From Zopfochytrium polystomum (Eukaryota > Chytridiomycota > Chytridiomycetes > Chytridiales > Chytridiaceae), in the NCBI GenBank assembly GCA_025765615.1, contig JAIVFJ010000059.1, forward strand, positions 124,001 through 188,000: a stretch of DNA of 64,000 bases, written 5' to 3'. This document shows positions 59,745-64,000 of the stretch, one piece after another (the first letter of the stretch is position 1; the number at the start of each line of letters is the position of its first letter). The translations under genes were made by a program, and so were the position numbers. Under the pieces are notes generated by a model. It was given only the letters and a program-made list of their open reading frames with translations, had not been told where the DNA came from and made no database searches.

Positions 59745-60751
59745 CACAGGAGCGAGCCATGACGGTCGAGATTTTCAAGCGTCTAGCGCCCTCCGAGGCG
59801 CCGTTCATTTCGGATCTGGTCGCTCAGCCCCGAGTGCGGTTCCGGTAAATGTTTTAAAGTTAAACGGGAGTTGGGGGAAGAGTCGTCCCTAACTAGCCAG
59901 GAGCTCAGGGTTTCGTTTGAGACCAGCACGGGGGCGGGTGGGGGCGGGGTGTGGGCCAAGTGAAGAAGCTTTTGATGTTGCAGGGGCGAGCGCGTGTGTT
60001 TTTGCTTGCTGACCCAAAACCTTGCTTTTTCTTTTTCTTTTGTGTTTTCTTTTTGTGTTTCGCGGGCGGCGGGCGAACACAGCTTTGGCGGCACGACGTT
60101 CCCGCCGTCCATGTTCTACAAGATCTTTTCGGGCGGCCAGAAGGTGCAGTACATATCCGGACGGCGCGTCATCCAGCCGGGGTCGCAGGTAGTATGTTTT
60201 TCCCCGTTGTTTTATCCAGCTTACGAGAGAGAGAGAGAGAGAGTGTGTGTGTGTGTGTGTATGTTTTTGATATTGTGACACCCCCCCGTCCCCGCCGACG
60301 ACCGACCCATTTCCACACCCACGCGCTACAACACCAAAAAAACAACAACAAAAAAAAAACAAAAAAAAACAAAAAAAAAAAAAAAGGCGGCGGCCGACGC
60401 GTGCAAAGTCATGGGCGCGCGGCTGTACACCGAGCTCGTGATCAGCCACGACACGCTGCCGGACGAAGTGGACGTCACAAACAGGATGGAGCACGTGCAG
60501 GCACGTTTTGTTGTATTTGCTTTTGCTTTTTCCCTTTTTCTTTCTTTTTTTTTTTTTTTTTTTTTTTCGTTTGTTCCGGTCGCCTCCTTTCTTCTTCTAA
60601 TCAATCAATCAACAATACCGGAACAGTACATGAACTGCATCGACGAGCTGCCCGCTCGGTACGGCGGCCGCAACAACGGCTGGCGGATTCTTTCGTTCGA
60701 CGGTGAGGGTGAGGCGAGGCAGGGTTGTTGGCTTCTGGCTGCTCTTCTTTG

Positions 60752-60794
<43 letters not shown>

Positions 60795-61352
60795 ATCTCT
60801 CTCTGTCTCTCTCTCTCTCTCTGTCCAGCTCTCTTACCTCCCCGCCGGTCTTTCTTTTCCTTCCTTTCTTTCCAGCGTTCCAAGGCCACGACATTGCCTT
60901 CGAGAAGCGGCCGGCGATTGCGCGCAGCAGGACAAAGAAAAAGAGCAGGCGGCGGCACAGCAGGCCGCGCGCGGGCGGCGGCGGCGGGTTCGTCGTTTGT
61001 TCATTTGTTTGTTTGTTTTTGTTTTTGTTTTTTTTTTGTTTTTTTTTTTTTTTTTCCCCCTCGAGGGTTCTCTCTCTCAATCCCCCCAATCTTCCACTCT
61101 CCTTCTCTCGCCCAAAGCGCGGCGGCTGCGGCGGCGGCCGCTGTGGCGGTTTCGACGACGACAACGACGCGCGGGCGGCAGCACCTGCACCTTTTCGCGG
61201 CACGCGGGGGCGTCGTCGTCGGTAACGACGGCGACAACAACAAAGACGGCGATGAGGGCGTCGACGTCGACGACGAGTTTGGGGAGCTGTTCGAGTGGGC
61301 AAACAACCTCAACGCAAACGACTTTCGCGACTTTTTCGAGGTCAAGCTGTGA
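59364..61352 (+). CDS. C11orf65/MFI-like IQ-motif protein
   Basis: Exons 59364-59537, 59750-59844, 60083-60188, 60387-60500, 60627-60702, 60876-60987 and 61118-61352 give 303 residues; phases all close. Seen: an IQ motif (ATTIARAWRSYFRKKVFRAL), then RVRFRFGGTTFPPSMFYKIF, the signature of the animal C11orf65 (MFI) family, NNGWRILSFDAFQGHDIAF and a C-terminal acidic end with FGELFEWANNLNANDF, matching the family's E-W-x-x-x-L ending. Animal members have been linked to mitochondrial fission and occur in ciliated lineages; the role here is inferred only. The exon-4 donor is either GC (CAG|GCACGT) or GTGCAG six bases earlier. Confidence 0.72.
59695..59743. repeat. (CA)n microsatellite next to a splice acceptor
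   Basis: The CA run ends 4 nt before the CACAG acceptor of exon 2 of the C11orf65-like gene. Confidence 0.95.
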
Positions 61353-61395
61353 GCCGTTCCTGGCCCCCCCCCCCCCCCAAAACGCACGCGAAAGG

Positions 61396-61396
<1 letters not shown>

Positions 61397-61455
<59 letters not shown>
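61397..61455. repeat. (GA)n microsatellite
   Basis: A pure GA run of about 29 units in the 3' flank of the C11orf65-like gene, between convergent genes. Confidence 0.95.
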
Positions 61456-61457
<2 letters not shown>

Positions 61458-61608
61458 GGACGGACGGTGACGGAGAGAGTGACCGAGCCCTATGACCCCC
61501 CTTTCATCAAACAAACAAACTCACAGCACCCTGCTCGTTCGAAAGAAAAAAAAAAAGAAAAAAAAAAAAAAAAAAGGAAAACTTCACAACACGATGTTTC
61601 ACTTTTCT

Positions 61609-63471
61609 TTATTGCCTAAACTTTTTGGAAACGGCGTCGTCGATCGCAATGGGCTGGTGGAGGTACCTCTTCTTCCCTTCACCATAGTCCAAAGTGCCCT
61701 GCCCGGACCCGTACAGCCTGTACTTGTAAATCACCAACCCTTCGAGCCCGACGGGACCCCGCGCGTGCGTCTTGTTCGTGCTGACGCCAATCTCGGCGCC
61801 GAACCCGTACCGGAACCCGTCCGCAAACCGCGTGCTCGCGTTCCAAAACACCCCCGCCGCGTCCACCCGCCGCATAAACGCCTCGGCCGCCTCCGCGTCC
61901 TCCGTCACGATCGCGTCCGTGTGCCGCGACCCGTGCGCGTTGATGTGCGCGATCGCGCCGTCCAGAGTGTCGACCGCCGCCACCGCCACCCGCAGCGTGA
62001 GGAACTCGGTGTCGAACGCGTCCGGCGACGCCGCGCTCACCGTCGCGCCGTTCTTTCGCGGGGGCGATGACGACGACGTCAGGCCCGCGGCCGTGGCCGC
62101 CGCCAGAACGCGCGGGTCCGCCTCGACGCTGACGCCGGCGTCCAGGAGCGCCGTGAGCGTTTTCACAAAGAGGTCGGACGGGACCAGCGACGCGTGGAAG
62201 AGGATGGTTTCGGTCGAGTTGCAGGCCGCCGGGTAGGACGTCTTGGCGTCGATCACAACGTGGATGGTTTTGGCAACGTCGGCCGAGGCGTCAATGTAGG
62301 TTGCGCAGAGACCGTCGGCGTGGCCGAGTACGGGGATGCGCGTGCTGGACTGGATGTGTCTGACAAGTTGGTTGGACCCGCGCGGGATCACTAGGTCGAT
62401 GTACTGATCCATTTTCAAAAGCGAGTCGATTTCGGTTCGCGTTTCGACCAGCTGCACAGCATCCGCAGGAACGCCAGATCCCTCAGGTTGTGCGAGCGCC
62501 GATCTAAGCGCATGGTAGAGGGCCCCGTTCGAGCGAGATGCCTCCTTTCCTCCCTTGAGAATGACGGCGTTGCCGGATTTGATTGCCAGGCACGATATTT
62601 GAATGACGACTTCGGGGCGCGCTTCAAAGATGATCAACAGAACACCGATGGGAGTCGACACTCGGTACAAGTCCAAGCCCTCGTCAAGGCGCTTTGCCAG
62701 CTCGACTTGGCCTGCGTGCAAGAAGAAAAAATAGGAAAAAAAAAGTAAAGTCAATCACGAGATCGGGGGTAGAGAAACTCGGCTAAAGCGCTCACCGGTC
62801 GGATCAGGCAGCTGTTCAACGTCCAAGACGCCTTGCAGCAAAGACTGGTACTTGTCGCCAGTTGCGGGGCCGAGATCCAGTCGCTTGAGAAGAGACTGAG
62901 ACATCTTTCCAGTTGCAACCTCCGCAGCGGCTGCCTACGGTTGGAAAAGACGGGGAGAGGGAGGCGGCGTGAAACGGAGGAGAGGAAAGGATGAGTACTA
63001 ATACGGCAGGGACCCGTGGTATCGGGACGATGAACCCTCATCAAACCCGCTGCAAGCATGCGAGTGTGTTTGCAACAACCTCGCAGGCTCTCTTACGCTC
63101 TCTGTCCCTCGCTCTTTCTCTCTCTCCCACTCTCCCACTCTCTCTCTCTCTCTCTCTCGCTCTCTCTCTCTCACGTCGAGGTCCAGCCTGTTTGCGGCCA
63201 GCACGGTGTCCGAGTGGGCCTGCAGGGCGGCATGGATGGATCGCAGGGCGGCCGACTTTTGCGCGGCGGTGGCGCTCTGCAGGGCGTGGGAGGCGCTCCG
63301 AGCGCGGCGAGCGAGATCCTCGATGGCGATGGCGCTGCCGCTGCTGCTGCTGCCGTTGTTTGTTGCTGTCGCGGGCGTCATTGAGGGTGACGATGATGTT
63401 GCTGATGTTGCCGATGATGAAGATGATGATGATTGATCGACTTGTTTGTCGCTGTCCCCCCCCTTTCTCAT
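61609..63471 (-). CDS. PRO2: gamma-glutamyl phosphate reductase (glutamate-5-semialdehyde dehydrogenase)
   Basis: Second step of proline synthesis: NADPH-dependent reduction of glutamyl-5-phosphate. Exons 63471-63175, 62934-62796 and 62711-61609 (phases 0 and 1) give up to 512 residues. Family motifs: LLKRLDLG, STPIGVLLIIFEARPEV, AIKSGNAVILKGGKEA, YIDLVIPRGSNQLVR, IPVLGHADGLC, the catalytic Cys in KTSYPAACNSTET, HGSRHTDAIVTED, FWNASTRFADGFRYGFGAE and KTHARGPVGLEGL. The N-terminal 30 residues are Ser-rich; an internal Met at 63381 (MTPATATNN) gives a length closer to yeast Pro2 (456). A Ser/Pro-rich insert sits near residue 350. The first intron starts as a (GA)n run. Its 3' end converges with the C11orf65-like gene. 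Confidence 0.96.
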
Positions 63472-64000
63472 CTCATCTTTTCCGGTGACGTGGCGACATC
63501 AATTGTATCCGTGGTTGTACACTTCACCGGAGATTCAGGCTGTGTTTTGACTGCACGATGACCAGCAATAGTCTGGGGAAGGTATTGGGAGTTACACATC
63601 AATATTTTTTTTTTCAACAGTAACTATCAGTTCCTCTTTTCAGCTTTACCTTCTGCAAGCTCCACATGGCTGGGAGAAACTTCCACCAAAAATTCTTCAA
63701 ATTACCTCATGTTGCAACAATCCTTTCTGTTCCTGGGTGGAACCACATTGAAGATGTTTGCAAAAGATTTGCAAGTATGAAAGTTTGGATCAAACTGCTG
63801 TACAGGCTCTCCATTGACGCAAGGCATTCCTTGACTTGCATCAACTTCTGTTGTTGAAGTTGCAGTGTAGAAGGCGATGTTGTGAGTGAAGGTGGCGTCG
63901 CAAGAAGGTGGAAGGGTTGAGGCTGCAACGCAAGGCAAGTGGCTGAGAGGTAGAAAGAAAGAATGGCTACAACTGAGGTTTGAATTGAGGACCTGTACAA
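63472..64000 (-). other. flank with a possible fragment of a secreted Cys-containing protein
   Basis: On the minus strand near the right edge, 63938-63702 reads SCDATFTHNIAFYTATS and then GMPCVNGEPVQQFDPNF, which looks like an extracellular protein. A hydrophobic signal-like stretch (ILSFYLSATCLALQ) precedes it in another frame, suggesting an intervening splice site or frame break. Too short to identify, and it may continue beyond the window. Confidence 0.3.

Overview
This is nuclear DNA of a GC-rich, intron-bearing eukaryote that makes a motile cilium or flagellum. Genes have short GT-AG introns (about 50-270 nt), coding sequence is loaded with triplet and low-complexity tracts, and introns and spacers are full of homopolymers and dinucleotide repeats. 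A complete CFAP57 gene and a C11orf65/MFI-like IQ-motif gene point to a flagellum. A fungal-style SWIM+RING protein, a 'Swiss-army-knife' HAD protein, a GPI-anchored Cys-rich surface protein, Tf1-like self-priming of a Ty3/Gypsy element and many Tc1 transposons together suggest a zoosporic (chytrid-like) fungus. The species is not determined.

Layout. 1-3.6 kb: a Ty3/Gypsy LTR element (minus strand, running off the left edge) inserted in a degenerate Ty1/Copia fragment, which abuts the stub of a secreted-protein exon. 5.4-39.9 kb is the main genic block: a small basic protein (+), RPAP1 (-), ALG5 (-), CFAP57 in 14 exons (-), a Ser/Pro-rich protein (-), a GPI-anchored Cys-rich protein (+), CDC20 (+), ribosomal protein uS11/RPS14 (-), a MAPEG membrane protein (-), a SMAP-type ArfGAP (-), a large low-complexity coiled-coil protein (-) and a HAD 'RNA repair-like' protein (-). 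40.8-54.4 kb is mostly a transposon graveyard: several broken Tc1 copies, two of them joined end-to-end with others at shared TA sites, and two tRNA-like (SINE-type) heads. One SWIM/RING gene (45.4-47.2 kb) lies inside it. 54.8-63.5 kb is genic again: mitochondrial processing peptidase alpha (-), an EF-hand protein (+), the C11orf65-like protein (+) and gamma-glutamyl phosphate reductase PRO2 (-).

The genes are mostly unrelated housekeeping functions (Pol II assembly, N-glycosylation, APC/C activation, translation, Arf GTPase control, mitochondrial import processing, proline synthesis) plus the cilium-linked genes. I see no metabolic cluster. The most striking system is the Gypsy element. Its LTR carries about 20 GAA/TTC heat-shock-factor units, most on an exact 5-bp pitch, upstream of a TATA box. 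The 11 nt at the predicted transcript 5' end are perfectly complementary to the primer-binding position. Its gag and pol overlap in the -1 frame at a CCCAAAC heptamer. Exon joins for the conserved genes were worked out by hand; reading phase closes at every junction except where a break is stated (CFAP57 exon 10, CDC20 exon 1/2, the N-termini of the SWIM/RING and low-complexity genes).
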